From contig MIEI01000027.1 of NCBI GenBank assembly GCA_002095305.1, positions 1 to 52,508 on the forward strand: a stretch of DNA of 52,508 nt. The letters run 5' to 3'. The notes under the pieces are model-generated. The model did no database searches, was not told where the DNA came from, and saw nothing but the letters and a program-made list of their open reading frames with translations. The stretch comes from Pantoea brenneri (GTDB lineage: Bacteria; Pseudomonadota; Gammaproteobacteria; Enterobacterales; Enterobacteriaceae). The translations under genes and the position numbers were made by a program. Positions 25,401 to 34,273 of this stretch are shown here, piece after piece. The first letter of the stretch is position 1, and every line of letters starts with the position of its first letter.

Positions 25401-26905
25401 ATGAAATTGCGTAGGAAGCGTGTAAAACCAATTGGCATTGATGATGTGACTATCATCGATGATGCCCGTTTACGTAAAGCCATCACCGCGGCCTCTCTGG
25501 GTAACGCGATGGAGTGGTTTGACTTCGGTGTGTATGGCTTTGTGGCTTACGCGCTGGGTAAAGTGTTTTTCCCGGACGTCTCGCCGGGCGTTCAGATGAT
25601 TGCGGCGCTCGCCACCTTCTCTGTTCCCTTCCTGATTCGCCCGCTGGGTGGGCTGTTCTTCGGTATGCTGGGCGACAAATATGGTCGTCAGAAAATCCTC
25701 TCCATCACCATCATCATCATGTCGGTCAGTACCTTCTGTATCGGCCTGATACCCTCCTATGCCTCGATCGGCATCTGGGCACCGATTCTGCTGCTGTTAG
25801 CCAAGATGGCCCAGGGCTTCTCGGTCGGCGGTGAATATACCGGCGCCTCGATCTTCGTGGCGGAATATTCGCCTGACCGTAAACGCGGCTTTATGGGAAG
25901 CTGGCTCGACTTTGGTTCGATTGCCGGTTTCGTGCTCGGCGCGGGTCTGGTGGTGCTGATTTCCTCCATTATTGGTGAAGATAGCTTCCTTGAGTGGGGC
26001 TGGCGTCTGCCGTTCTTCGTGGCGCTGCCGCTGGGGATTATCGGTCTTTACCTGCGCCATGCGCTGGAAGAGACGCCGGCATTCCAGCAGCACGTGGACA
26101 AACTGGAACAGGGCGACCGCGAAGGCCTGCAGGATGGCCCGAAGGTCTCGTTTAAAGAGATTGCGACTAAACACTGGCGCAGCCTGCTCTCCTGTATCGG
26201 TCTGGTGATCGCCACTAACGTCACCTACTACATGTTGCTGACGTACATGCCGAGCTACCTGTCACATAACCTGCACTACAGCGAAGATCATGGGGTGATG
26301 ATTATCATCGCTATCATGATCGGTATGCTGTTTGTCCAGCCGATGATCGGCATGATGAGTGACCGTTTCGGCCGTCGTCCGTTTGTCATCATCGGCAGTA
26401 TCGCCTGATGATCTTCGCGATTCCAGCCTTTATGATGATCAACAGTGGCGTGCTGGGACTGATTTTTGCCGGTCTGCTGCTGCTGGCGGTGATCCTCAAC
26501 GCCTTTACCGGTGTGATGGCCTCGTCGCTGCCGGCGATGTTCCCGACCCACATCCGCTACAGTGCGCTGGCCAGTGCGTTTAACATCTCGGTGTTGATCG
26601 CCGGTCTGACCCCGACCCTGGCCGCCTGGCTGGTGGAAACCACCAGCAACCTCTATATGCCAGCCTACTATCTGATGGTGGTCGCGGTGATTGGCCTGAT
26701 TACCGGTCTGTTCATGAAAGAGACCGCCAATAAACCGCTGAAAGGTGCAACACCAGCCGCCTCGGATATGGAAGAAGCGCGCGAAATCCTGCAGGAACAT
26801 CACGATAACATCGAGCACAAAATCGAAGATATCGACGAAGAGATCGCCCGCCTCGAAGCGAAACGTAAAAACCTGGTGCAGCAGCACCCGGACATTAACG
26901 AGTAA
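25401..26905 (+). pseudogene. proP: Osmoprotectant:H+ symporter ProP, frameshifted
   Basis: ProP takes up proline, glycine betaine and ectoine during osmotic stress. The 25401-26408 frame encodes helices 1 to ~9 (GNAMEWFDFGVYGFVAYALG, motif A GDKYGRQK, SVGGEYTGASIFVAEYSPD). A second frame, open to 26905, carries the rest plus the C-terminal coiled coil (REILQEHHDNIEHKIEDIDE ... LEAKRKNLVQQ) that sets the osmotic threshold in E. coli ProP. The break is at GCC-TGA (26403-26408): one extra C in the CC at 26404-26405 gives GSIALMIFAIPAF and a continuous protein of about 501 residues, the E. coli length (500). Both halves are fully conserved, so an assembly error is more likely than loss. Confidence 0.9.
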
Positions 26906-26914
26906 GCGTCTTCC

Positions 26915-26943
26915 CTCTCCCGCCGCCCGGCGGGAGAGTTTTT
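26915..26943 (+). terminator. Intrinsic terminator of proP
   Basis: Ten-bp perfect stem CTCTCCCGCC / GGCGGGAGAG with a GCCC loop, followed by five T's, ten bases after the stop codon. Confidence 0.9.
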
Positions 26944-27033
26944 CTCCCGCGCCGTTACCGCACACAAACCTTCATGCCTCCCCGGCAAAGGGAGTAAACT
27001 ATTGTCACTTTTTTCACCTGCGTAAGAATGAAT

Positions 27034-28011
27034 ATGTCTGATTATTCCCTTATCCAGCGCCCAAGAAGATTGCGCGCCAGCGCGTCAATGCGCGAAATGT
27101 TCCAGGAATCTTCCCTCAGCCTGAACGATCTGGCTCTGCCCATTTTCGTTGAAGAGGGTGTCGACGATTACAAAGCGATTCAGGCGATGCCTGGCGTGAT
27201 GCGTATCCCGGAAAAACGTCTCGCCTATGAGATTGAACGCATCGCGAAAGCCGGTATCCGCTCGGTGATGACCTTTGGTATTTCACACCATACCGATGCC
27301 ACCGGCAGCGATGCCTGGAATGAAAACGGTCTGGTGGCGCGGATGTCCCGCATCTGCAAAGAGACGGTACCGGAAATGATCGTCATGTCCGATACCTGTT
27401 TCTGTGAATACACCAGCCACGGTCACTGCGGTGTGCTGTGCGATCACGGCGTTGATAACGACGCGACGCTGATCAACCTTGGCAAGCAGGCGGTAGTGGC
27501 GGCCGCGGCGGGCGCGGACTTTATCGCCCCTTCTGCGGCGATGGATGGCCAGGTACAGGCGATTCGTCAGGCGCTGGACGCGGCGGGCTTCACTCAAACC
27601 GCGATCATGTCTTACTCGACTAAGTTCGCCTCATCGTTTTACGGTCCATTCCGTGAAGCAGCGGGAACGGCACTGAAAGGTGATCGTAAGACCTACCAGA
27701 TGAATCCGATGAATCGCCGTGAAGCGATCCGTGAATCACTGATTGATGCGGCGGAAGGTGCAGATTCACTGATGGTGAAACCGGCAGGTGCCTATCTGGA
27801 TATCCTGCGTGATATTCGTGAGCGCACTGAGCTGCCGCTGGCGGCCTACCAGGTGAGCGGTGAGTACGCCATGATTAAATTTGCCGCGCAGGCCGGTGCC
27901 ATTGATGAACGTAATGTGGTACTGGAAAGCCTGGGTGCGATTAAACGTGCCGGTGCGGACCTGATTTTCAGTTATTTCGCGCTTGATCTCGCCGAACAAA
28001 AAGTGCTCTGA
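27034..28011 (+). CDS. hemB: Delta-aminolevulinic acid dehydratase (porphobilinogen synthase) HemB
   Basis: Condenses two 5-aminolevulinate molecules to porphobilinogen in tetrapyrrole synthesis. 325 residues. The zinc-binding cysteines lie in [18 protein letters not shown], and the two active-site lysines are Lys197 ([16 protein letters not shown]) and Lys249 ([11 protein letters not shown]), the latter forming the Schiff base. An ATG six bases upstream (27028) is also possible; 27034 has better spacing from TAAGA. Own transcription unit between two intrinsic terminators. Confidence 0.96.
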   Translation: MSDYSLIQRPRRLRASASMREMFQESSLSLNDLALPIFVEEGVDDYKAIQAMPGVMRIPEKRLAYEIERIAKAGIRSVMTFGISHHTDATGSDAWNENGLVARMSRICKETVPEMIVMSDTCFCEYTSHGHCGVLCDHGVDNDATLINLGKQAVVAAAAGADFIAPSAAMDGQVQAIRQALDAAGFTQTAIMSYSTKFASSFYGPFREAAGTALKGDRKTYQMNPMNRREAIRESLIDAAEGADSLMVKPAGAYLDILRDIRERTELPLAAYQVSGEYAMIKFAAQAGAIDERNVVLESLGAIKRAGADLIFSYFALDLAEQKVL

Positions 28012-28024
28012 TCCCCTCCTCAAT

Positions 28025-28063
28025 AAGACAGTGAATTGAATCGCTTCGATCACTGTCTTTTTT
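28025..28063 (+). terminator. Intrinsic terminator of hemB
   Basis: Ten-bp stem AAGACAGTGA / TCACTGTCTT with a 15-base loop that can itself pair, followed by a T-tract. Confidence 0.88.
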
Positions 28064-28120
28064 CTTTGCCGTAAGGCACACATCAGAACCTGGCTTCACC
28101 AAAAAATAAAGGGCTCTGCG

Positions 28121-29089
28121 ATGAAAGCACCCGAGATCGCTGCCGATGAGGCACAACGTTTATCGCAGTTGCGTGCGTTGAACGTTATGAATACCCCTGC
28201 AGAAGAGCGTTTTGATCGTTTGACCCGTCTGGCACGCCGGCTGTTTGACGTTCCGATTGCGTTAGTCAGCCTGCTGGAAGCCGATCACCAGTGGTTTAAG
28301 TCGGCGCAGGGTTTTGAGCCCGCCGGATCGCCACGCAACATCTCCTTTTGCGGCCATGCCATCCTGCAGGATGAGATCATGATTGTGGAAGATGCCGCCA
28401 CCGATGAGCGCTTTCATGACAATCCTCTGGTGACCGGCGAGCCGCACATTCGCTTCTACGCCGGCTGTCCGCTGCGGGCACCGGGTGGCGCGAAAATGGG
28501 CACTCTGTGCATCATTGGCCGTGAGCCGCGCCAGTTCGACGAAGAAGATCGGGCCACGCTGCGCGACCTGGCGGCGATGGCCGAAGCGGAACTGGTGGCG
28601 TTTCAGGCGGCCACCTGCGATGAGCTGACGCAGATTACCAATCGGCGTGGCTTTATGACGCTGGGCGAGATGGTGCTGAAAGAGTGCCGGATGAAGAACC
28701 GGCCCGCCTGTCTGACCTTTCTCGATCTGGATAAGTTTAAGCAGATTAATGACTCGCTCGGCCATCGTGAGGGCGACCGGGCACTGATGGATTTTGCTGA
28801 CGCGATGAAAGTGGTGTTTAAACATTCCGATCTGTTTGCCCGCTTAGGCGGCGATGAGTTCGTGGTGCTGTTTAACGGCCTGCAACAGCAGCAGACGGAA
28901 GCGCTGCTGCAGCAGTTTGCCCACTACTTAGCCCAGCAGTCGATCAGCCTGAACCGCCGTTACCATCTGCACTTCTCGTATGGCGTGGTGGAGTTTGATG
29001 CAGCCCATCCGCAGTCGCTGGAGCAGTTACTGCATGACAGCGATGAGCAAATGTACCGCAGTAAAAAGCAGAAGCGAGCGGTGCTGTAA
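28121..29089 (+). CDS. GAF-GGDEF diguanylate cyclase
   Basis: 322 residues, no membrane helix. GAF sensor domain at about 25-160 (TRLARRLFDVPIALVSLLEA, SFCGHAILQ, FYAGCPLRAPGGAKMGTLC, the typical short GAF found with GGDEF) and a GGDEF domain at about 165-320. The active-site loop GGDEF is intact at 243-247 and LDLDKFKQINDSLGH supplies metal and GTP contacts, so it should make c-di-GMP. The position of the inhibitory RxxD motif, five residues before GGDEF, reads KHSD (234-237), so product inhibition may be weakened. The ligand of the GAF domain is unknown. Confidence 0.92.
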   Translation: MKAPEIAADEAQRLSQLRALNVMNTPAEERFDRLTRLARRLFDVPIALVSLLEADHQWFKSAQGFEPAGSPRNISFCGHAILQDEIMIVEDAATDERFHDNPLVTGEPHIRFYAGCPLRAPGGAKMGTLCIIGREPRQFDEEDRATLRDLAAMAEAELVAFQAATCDELTQITNRRGFMTLGEMVLKECRMKNRPACLTFLDLDKFKQINDSLGHREGDRALMDFADAMKVVFKHSDLFARLGGDEFVVLFNGLQQQQTEALLQQFAHYLAQQSISLNRRYHLHFSYGVVEFDAAHPQSLEQLLHDSDEQMYRSKKQKRAVL

Positions 29090-29090
29090 C

Positions 29091-29112
29091 GTCAGGCGCC
29101 ACTGCGCCTGAC
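29091..29112 (+). terminator. Hairpin after the GGDEF gene
   Basis: Nine-bp perfect stem GTCAGGCGC / GCGCCTGAC with a CACT loop, directly after the stop codon; no T-tract on either side. Probably a weak terminator or 3'-end stabiliser between convergent genes. Confidence 0.5.
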
Positions 29113-29129
29113 CGGTTACACCTGAGGGG

Positions 29130-30152
29130 TTACTGTCGCGCCAGGTCGTCGAGCAGGGTCTGATTAAACTTCGCTGGCTCTTCCATCTGCGGCGCATGTC
29201 CCATTCCCGGGAATTCGATTAACCGCGCGCCCGGAATCCGCTTCGCCACCTCTTTACCCAGCACCGCGTAATCACCGAGCCGCGCTTTGACCGCCGCAGG
29301 TGCGATATCGCTGCCAATTGCGGTGGTGTCGGCAGTGCCGATCATCAGGGTGGTCGGCACCGTCAAATCGCCGAATTCATAAAACACCGGTTGCGTGAAA
29401 ATCATGTCGTAAATCAGCGCTGAATTCCACGCCACTTTCTGGTGTCCTGGCCCGCTGTTCAGCCCGGCCAGCATATCGACCCATTTGTCATACTCCGGTT
29501 TCCAGCGACCGACATAATAGGTCTGCTGCTCATACTTCTTAATCCCTTCGGCACTCAGCTTGAGTTCGCGCTGATACCACTGATCGACGGACCGCCACGG
29601 CGCGCCCTTAGCCTTCCAGTCTTCCAGCCCGATCGGATTGACCAGCACCAGCTTCCGGGTCTGCTCCGGATACATCAGCGCATAGCGTGTCGCCAGCATT
29701 CCGCCGGTGGAGTGGCCAATAATCACCGCTTTTTCTACCCCCAGCTGCGCCAGCAGCTGATGGGTGTTCTCCGCCAGCTGCTGAAAACTGTACTGGTAAT
29801 GCGCCGGTTTGGTTGAACTGCAGAAACCAATCTGGTCGGGCGCCACCACGCGATAGCCTTGCTGACTGAGTGCGCGAATCGTCTCTTCCCAGGTCGCGCC
29901 ACAGAAGTTTTTCCCGTGCATCAGCACCACGGTTTGTCCGTTGGCTTTTTGCGTCGGTTTCACATCCATGTAGCCCATGCTCAGCGGTTGCTGCTGAGAG
30001 GAAAAATTGAAATGTTGCAGAGGGTAAGGATAGTGAAATCCTTCCAGCTGCTCGCCGTAAACGTTGGCGGCGAGCGCCGGTGCCGTGCTGAGTAAGGTCA
30101 GCGAGGTGAGCAAGGCGGCAAGCGGTTTCTTCAACGCGTATGTCGGGCTCAT
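29130..30152 (-). CDS. Exported alpha/beta-fold hydrolase
   Basis: 340 residues. Sec signal peptide (KKPLAALLTSLTLLSTAPALA, cleavage near Ala29), then an alpha/beta hydrolase: oxyanion-hole VVLMHGKNFCGATW, nucleophile elbow GHSTGG, acid residue near MIGTADTT and catalytic His in GMGHAPQMEEP. Enzymes of this shape are esterases, lipases or haloperoxidase-like hydrolases; the substrate is not predictable. The periplasmic location is inferred from the signal peptide. Monocistronic, facing away from the AraC-type gene across an A+T-rich gap. Confidence 0.88.
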   Translation of the reverse strand: MSPTYALKKPLAALLTSLTLLSTAPALAANVYGEQLEGFHYPYPLQHFNFSSQQQPLSMGYMDVKPTQKANGQTVVLMHGKNFCGATWEETIRALSQQGYRVVAPDQIGFCSSTKPAHYQYSFQQLAENTHQLLAQLGVEKAVIIGHSTGGMLATRYALMYPEQTRKLVLVNPIGLEDWKAKGAPWRSVDQWYQRELKLSAEGIKKYEQQTYYVGRWKPEYDKWVDMLAGLNSGPGHQKVAWNSALIYDMIFTQPVFYEFGDLTVPTTLMIGTADTTAIGSDIAPAAVKARLGDYAVLGKEVAKRIPGARLIEFPGMGHAPQMEEPAKFNQTLLDDLARQ

Positions 30153-30503
30153 CCAGGGTTCTCCAGGTTAAAGGTGAGGTGTAAGCCTGGCATGAAGTGC
30201 TGAAAAGTGTATTGATGGGCTGTGCGATGTTGATCATCCCCCTGCCGCTGAGACGTCTTATCACCGGTTAAACCCGCTTAAGCGAAACCGTTTAATTAAA
30301 ATTACGCATCCCGCTTATTCACACTACTTATTTCACTCACTTCATCAACATATCAATTACAAGTAAGCCATTTATATTATCAAATAGTTATTAAAACTGC
30401 TTTATCGGAGATAACGATTCATTTCCTGATAAAACTTTACGTAAGAAATGCGCAGAAAAAGATAAGTTATTTTAAACTGCCCCGAAGATAAAAGGGGGAT
30501 GTT
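30153..30503. promoter_or_regulatory. A+T-rich divergent region before the AraC-type gene
   Basis: 351 bases, strongly A+T-rich from about 30270 on, unlike the surrounding GC-rich genes. No gene found. The composition (runs such as TTTATATTATCAAATAG) suggests curved DNA of the sort bound by H-NS. A GGGGGAT ribosome site lies before the AraC start. Confidence 0.4.
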
Positions 30504-31001
30504 ATGAATGAGCGTAAATATAATGAAAGTGTGATCGTCTCTGTCACTGAGTGGATTGATAACAATCTCGATCAGCGGTTAAGCGTTGATGATATTGCGG
30601 AGAAAGCCGGATATTCAAAATGGTATTTACAGAAATTATTTGCCCGCTATCACAATGAAACGCTGGCGCGTTATATTCGCAAGCGCAAGCTGGCTGCCTG
30701 TGTCAATGATTTAAAAAATAGCCGTACGCCAATTATTAGCCTGGCGCTGAAATACCATTTTGAAAGCCAGCAATCTTTCACCCGCTCATTTAAACAGGTG
30801 ATGGGATGTACGCCGAGCGTCTGCCGTCGGCGTCAGCTGGATGAGGCGACGTGCCAGCAGTTATCTGAGGCCGCCAATCCCTGTGCGCTATGCCGCTACG
30901 CTCAGCCTGAAACCCGTGAAAAAATCAGCAGCGGAATAAGCCAGAATATCACCTTATCCGCCCATCACTATGGCACGTCTGACTCAGCCCGTAGCCTGTG
31001 A
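30504..31001 (+). CDS. AraC/XylS-family regulator (MarA/SoxS/Rob-like) with Cys-containing tail
   Basis: 165 residues. The first ~108 are the double helix-turn-helix DNA-binding domain of the MarA/SoxS/RamA type (LSVDDIAEKAGYSKWYLQKL, ALKYHFESQQSFTRSFKQVM, GCTPS). Unlike MarA or SoxS there is a ~55-residue tail with several cysteines (ATCQQL, NPCALCRY). It could act on stress or efflux promoters; whether the cysteines sense a metal or oxidant is speculation. Ends three bases before the convergent queH. Confidence 0.85.
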   Translation: MNERKYNESVIVSVTEWIDNNLDQRLSVDDIAEKAGYSKWYLQKLFARYHNETLARYIRKRKLAACVNDLKNSRTPIISLALKYHFESQQSFTRSFKQVMGCTPSVCRRRQLDEATCQQLSEAANPCALCRYAQPETREKISSGISQNITLSAHHYGTSDSARSL

Positions 31002-31004
31002 TGA

Positions 31005-31664
31005 TCAGATATCGTCCGGTTGATAATATTGCACACCGATCTGAATTCGCTCACGGCCCTGCGTGACGCGATGACGATTGGTGTCGCGCAGCGAATAAAC
31101 GCAGCCGCAATATTCCTGCTGATAAAAACTTTCGCGCTTGCTGATTTCAATCATCCGCGCCGATCCGCCGCCCTTACGCCAGTTAAATTCCCAGTAAAGC
31201 AGGTCAGGATAATGGGCCGCCGCACGCACTCCGCAATCATTAATCTGCTGCATATTCTTCCAGCGTGAAATACCCAGCGAACTGGTGATCACCGGAAAAC
31301 CATTTTCATGGGCATACAAGGCAGTACGTTCAAAGCGCATATCAAAGCACATGGTACAACGCTCGCCGCGCTCCGGTTCCCATTCCATGCCGCGCGCCCG
31401 TTTAAACCAGTCATCACGGTCATAATCAGCATCGACAAACGGCACACCAAATTTTTCTGCAAAACGAATATTCTCCTCTTTGCGCAGCTCATATTCTTTG
31501 AGCGGATGAATATTTGGGTTGTAGAAATAAATGGTGTAGTCAATGCCGGATGCCAGCATCGCTTCCATCACTTCACCGGAACAGGGGGCACAGCAGGAGT
31601 GCAAAAGGACTTTTTTGTGGCCGCCAGGTAAGGGCAGCGGCTGGCGCTGATAAGGCTGAGACAT
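31005..31664 (-). CDS. queH: Epoxyqueuosine reductase QueH
   Basis: QueH carries out the last step of queuosine synthesis, reducing epoxyqueuosine in tRNA; it is an unrelated substitute for QueG. 219 residues. Conserved Cys motifs: [11 protein letters not shown] near the amino end, RCTMCFDMR in the middle and QEYCGCVYS near the end, which bind an iron-sulfur cluster and metal. The ATG at 31664 is preferred because AAGGTG lies just upstream; an earlier in-frame ATG (31676) has no ribosome site. Together with yhhQ it shows active queuosine salvage or synthesis. Confidence 0.93.
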   Translation of the reverse strand: MSQPYQRQPLPLPGGHKKVLLHSCCAPCSGEVMEAMLASGIDYTIYFYNPNIHPLKEYELRKEENIRFAEKFGVPFVDADYDRDDWFKRARGMEWEPERGERCTMCFDMRFERTALYAHENGFPVITSSLGISRWKNMQQINDCGVRAAAHYPDLLYWEFNWRKGGGSARMIEISKRESFYQQEYCGCVYSLRDTNRHRVTQGRERIQIGVQYYQPDDI

Positions 31665-31853
31665 AAGCACCTTCAATCATTGGCTGAAAAACCGCAGTGT
31701 AATAGCGCACGCCACCGGTTGCAAAATTTCCCGGGCAGGCGGAGCTTTTGCCTATTTGTGCGCTGTTATCAGTCGGCGCGCTGACAGCCAGGCCGCGCGC
31801 CGCCGGGCTGCTGGCGCCGTTCCCGCCGATGGCCAGGCTGCGGATGTTTAAAC

Positions 31854-31896
31854 TGTGACCGGTAACACACTGCCCTCGACTATGTTTACATAACAT
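31854..31896 (+). promoter_or_regulatory. galP promoter with CRP site
   Basis: TGTGA-CCGGTA-ACACA (31854-31869) matches the CRP consensus at 9 of 10 half-site positions. TAACAT (31891-31896) is a suitable -10, placing CRP about 41 bases before the start (class II). The centre ACCGGT is palindromic and might also be read by a Gal-type repressor. Ribosome site AAGGAG precedes the start. Confidence 0.65.
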
Positions 31897-31934
31897 TAAC
31901 AATATTGACAAAGTTTCAGAGCAAGGAGAGAAGC

Positions 31935-33323
31935 ATGGCTGCAGCAAAGAGATCGGGGGATCGTCAGAACCGCTTTACCTGGTTCGTCTGTTTTATGGCC
32001 GCGCTGTCCGGCCTGTTATTTGGCCTGGATATTGGCGTGATTGCCGGCGCGCTGCCGTTTCTCGCCAAAGATTTGCAGATCACTAACCATCAGCAGGAGT
32101 GGGTGGTCAGTTCAATGATGTTTGGTGCCGCGCTGGGTGCGCTGGGTGCTGGCTGGATGTCATCAAAGCTGGGACGCAAGAAAAGCATGCTGGCCGGTGC
32201 CACGCTGTTCGTGATCGGTTCGCTGTGGTCGGCGTTTTCACCGGATGTCGAATCGCTGGTCTGCGCCCGGGTAATGCTGGGCCTGGCGGTCGGCATCGCC
32301 TCTTATACCGCCCCGCTCTATCTGGCCGAAATTGCGCCTGAGCGTATTCGCGGATCAATGATTTCGATGTATCAGCTGATGCTGACCACCGGCATTGTGG
32401 TGGCGTACCTCTCCGATACCGCCTTCAGCTATAGCGGTAACTGGCGCTGGATGCTGGGGATTATCGCTATTCCGGCAGTGATCCTGTTTGTCGGCGTGCT
32501 GTTTCTGCCCAACAGCCCACGCTGGCTGGCCGCGCACGGTCGCTTTAACGAGGCGCAGCGGGTGCTGGATCGGCTGCGCAACACCAGCGAACAGGCCCGC
32601 CAGGAGCTGGAAGAGATCCGTGAAAGCCTGCAGGTGAAGCAACGCGGCTGGTCACTGTTTCGTTCTAACAGCCATTTCCGTCGCGCCGTGTGGCTTGGCA
32701 TGCTGTTGCAGATTATGCAGCAGTTCACCGGCATGAACGTGGTGATGTATTACGCGCCGAAAATCTTCAATATCGCCGGTTTCTCCAGCACCAGCGAGCA
32801 GATGTGGGGCACCGTTATCGTCGGCCTGGTCAATATGCTGGCGACGCTGATTGCCATTTTCCTGGTTGACCGCTGGGGACGTAAACCGATGCTCACCACC
32901 AGTTTTCTGGTGATGGCGATCGGCATGGGCGTGCTCGGGACATTACTGCATCTGGGCGTGGAGACTGACTTCCGCAAATATTTCGCCATTGCCATGCTGC
33001 TGATGTTTATCGTCGGTTTCGCGATGGCTGCCGGTCCGGTGATCTGGCTGTTGTGCTCAGAGATCCAGCCGCTGAAAGGGCGTGATTTCGGCATTACCGC
33101 CTCGACCACCACCAACTGGGTCGGTAACATGGTTGTCGGTGCCACTTTCCTGACCATGCTCGATCAGCTGGGCAATGCCAACACTTTCTGGTTCTACGGG
33201 GCGCTCAATCTGCTGTTTATCGTGCTGACCATGCTGCTGGTGCCAGAGACCAAGCACGTAACGCTGGAGCATATCGAACGCAACCTGATGAAGGGCAAAG
33301 CCCTGCGTGATATCGGGGCGTAA
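31935..33323 (+). CDS. galP: Galactose:H+ symporter GalP (sugar porter, MFS)
   Basis: 462 residues, twelve helices. Sugar-porter signatures: [40 protein letters not shown], motif [47 protein letters not shown] and [16 protein letters not shown]. Closer to E. coli GalP than AraE by eye ([29 protein letters not shown]). The ATG at 31935 follows AAGGAGAG. Because some MFS sugar porters import myo-inositol (IolT) and no transporter sits in the iol cluster, a role in inositol uptake is worth testing, but the sequence says GalP. Confidence 0.9.
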   Translation: MAAAKRSGDRQNRFTWFVCFMAALSGLLFGLDIGVIAGALPFLAKDLQITNHQQEWVVSSMMFGAALGALGAGWMSSKLGRKKSMLAGATLFVIGSLWSAFSPDVESLVCARVMLGLAVGIASYTAPLYLAEIAPERIRGSMISMYQLMLTTGIVVAYLSDTAFSYSGNWRWMLGIIAIPAVILFVGVLFLPNSPRWLAAHGRFNEAQRVLDRLRNTSEQARQELEEIRESLQVKQRGWSLFRSNSHFRRAVWLGMLLQIMQQFTGMNVVMYYAPKIFNIAGFSSTSEQMWGTVIVGLVNMLATLIAIFLVDRWGRKPMLTTSFLVMAIGMGVLGTLLHLGVETDFRKYFAIAMLLMFIVGFAMAAGPVIWLLCSEIQPLKGRDFGITASTTTNWVGNMVVGATFLTMLDQLGNANTFWFYGALNLLFIVLTMLLVPETKHVTLEHIERNLMKGKALRDIGA

Positions 33324-33338
33324 CCGCCCCGCAGAGGG

Positions 33339-34019
33339 TTACCATTGCAGCGTTTTACCGCTGTAATCAATGTAGTGATGACCGCCGCGGCCCTGCCAGG
33401 CGGTCAGCTGCCGGACAATACCCTCAGCGCTCTCCTCAACGGTTAACGGCGCAGCTTCACCGCCCATCTCGGTTTTTACCCAGCCCGGATGCAGCGTCAC
33501 CAGCGTGCCGGCCTGGGCTTCAACCTCCTCAGCCAGCGACCGGCTCAGCATATTCAGCGCCGCTTTGCTGGCGGAATAGAGCGGCATGTCAGCGCGCGGG
33601 TTTTCGCTCAGGCTGGCCAGCTGTGATGAGGTGATCGCCAGCACTCCCTTCTGCTTGCTAAGTAGCGGCAGCAAAATTTCGGCACTGCGTACCGGTGCCA
33701 CCGCATTGGTCAGAAACAGCTGAGCCAGCTCCTGCGCCTCACTCTGCGCCAGCGTCTGGTGCGCCGGACCAAAGATCCCGGCGTTAATCAGAATCGCATC
33801 AAACATCTGTCCGGCGAGCTGGCCTGCCAGCTGCTGCACTGCCGACGATTCGGTCATATCCAGCGCATGCCACGTGACGCCCGGCTGTTCTCCCTGCGCC
33901 GGGATGCCGCTGCGATGCGTGGCGGTCACCTGCCAGCCCTGGGCGGCAAACGCCTGCACCACCGCCAGTCCAATACCGCGTGATGCGCCGATCACTAATG
34001 CTTTACCTTGCTGAGCCAT
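33339..34019 (-). CDS. Short-chain dehydrogenase/reductase (CsgA-like SDR)
   Basis: 226 residues. Rossmann motif VIGASRGIG (TGxxxGIG type), NAG-like motif ILINAGIFGP, catalytic Ser in ITSSQLASL, and YSASK (Tyr and Lys) followed by HPGWVKTEMGG. The short length and HPGWVKTEMGG block fit the CsgA/sniffer-type SDRs. Substrate unknown. Converges on galP with a 15-base gap. Complete catalytic triad. Confidence 0.88.
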   Translation of the reverse strand: MAQQGKALVIGASRGIGLAVVQAFAAQGWQVTATHRSGIPAQGEQPGVTWHALDMTESSAVQQLAGQLAGQMFDAILINAGIFGPAHQTLAQSEAQELAQLFLTNAVAPVRSAEILLPLLSKQKGVLAITSSQLASLSENPRADMPLYSASKAALNMLSRSLAEEVEAQAGTLVTLHPGWVKTEMGGEAAPLTVEESAEGIVRQLTAWQGRGGHHYIDYSGKTLQW

Positions 34020-34198
34020 ATTGATTCCTCATTGATGATGTCATCTATCAGCTTAACGGCAAATCCGCCCTGCCAGCAGCCGCAGGTGCTATTTCGTCCG
34101 GCAACCGCACAACCGGTAAAATGCGCCCGGCGAGCAGGTAAACCGGCCAGGCACTTTTCCCTGATGGTTTCCCATCAATATTTCGCTTTATCTTTTAC

Positions 34199-34214
34199 TT
34201 TTAACCGGTTAGAA
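34199..34214. promoter_or_regulatory. Candidate LacI-family operator upstream of the LacI-type gene
   Basis: TTTTAACCGGTTAGAA is palindromic at all but one pair, with the central CG typical of LacI-family operators, 60 bases before the regulator start. Probably autoregulatory. Confidence 0.5.
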
Positions 34215-34273
34215 GATATCGATTGAGTGGCAGGCTGCGCGACGTTCGTCCGCTTTTTTCACGTGGAGTCTGA

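Noticed and set aside
26398..26412. Programmed ribosomal frameshift in proP, yhhN or prlC
   Set aside because: No slippery heptamer or downstream structure, and these genes are not known to be recoded; an assembly error is simpler.
31935..33323. Calling the sugar porter IolT
   Set aside because: By eye the sequence is closest to GalP throughout, and it lies outside the iol cluster; only a possible secondary role was noted.
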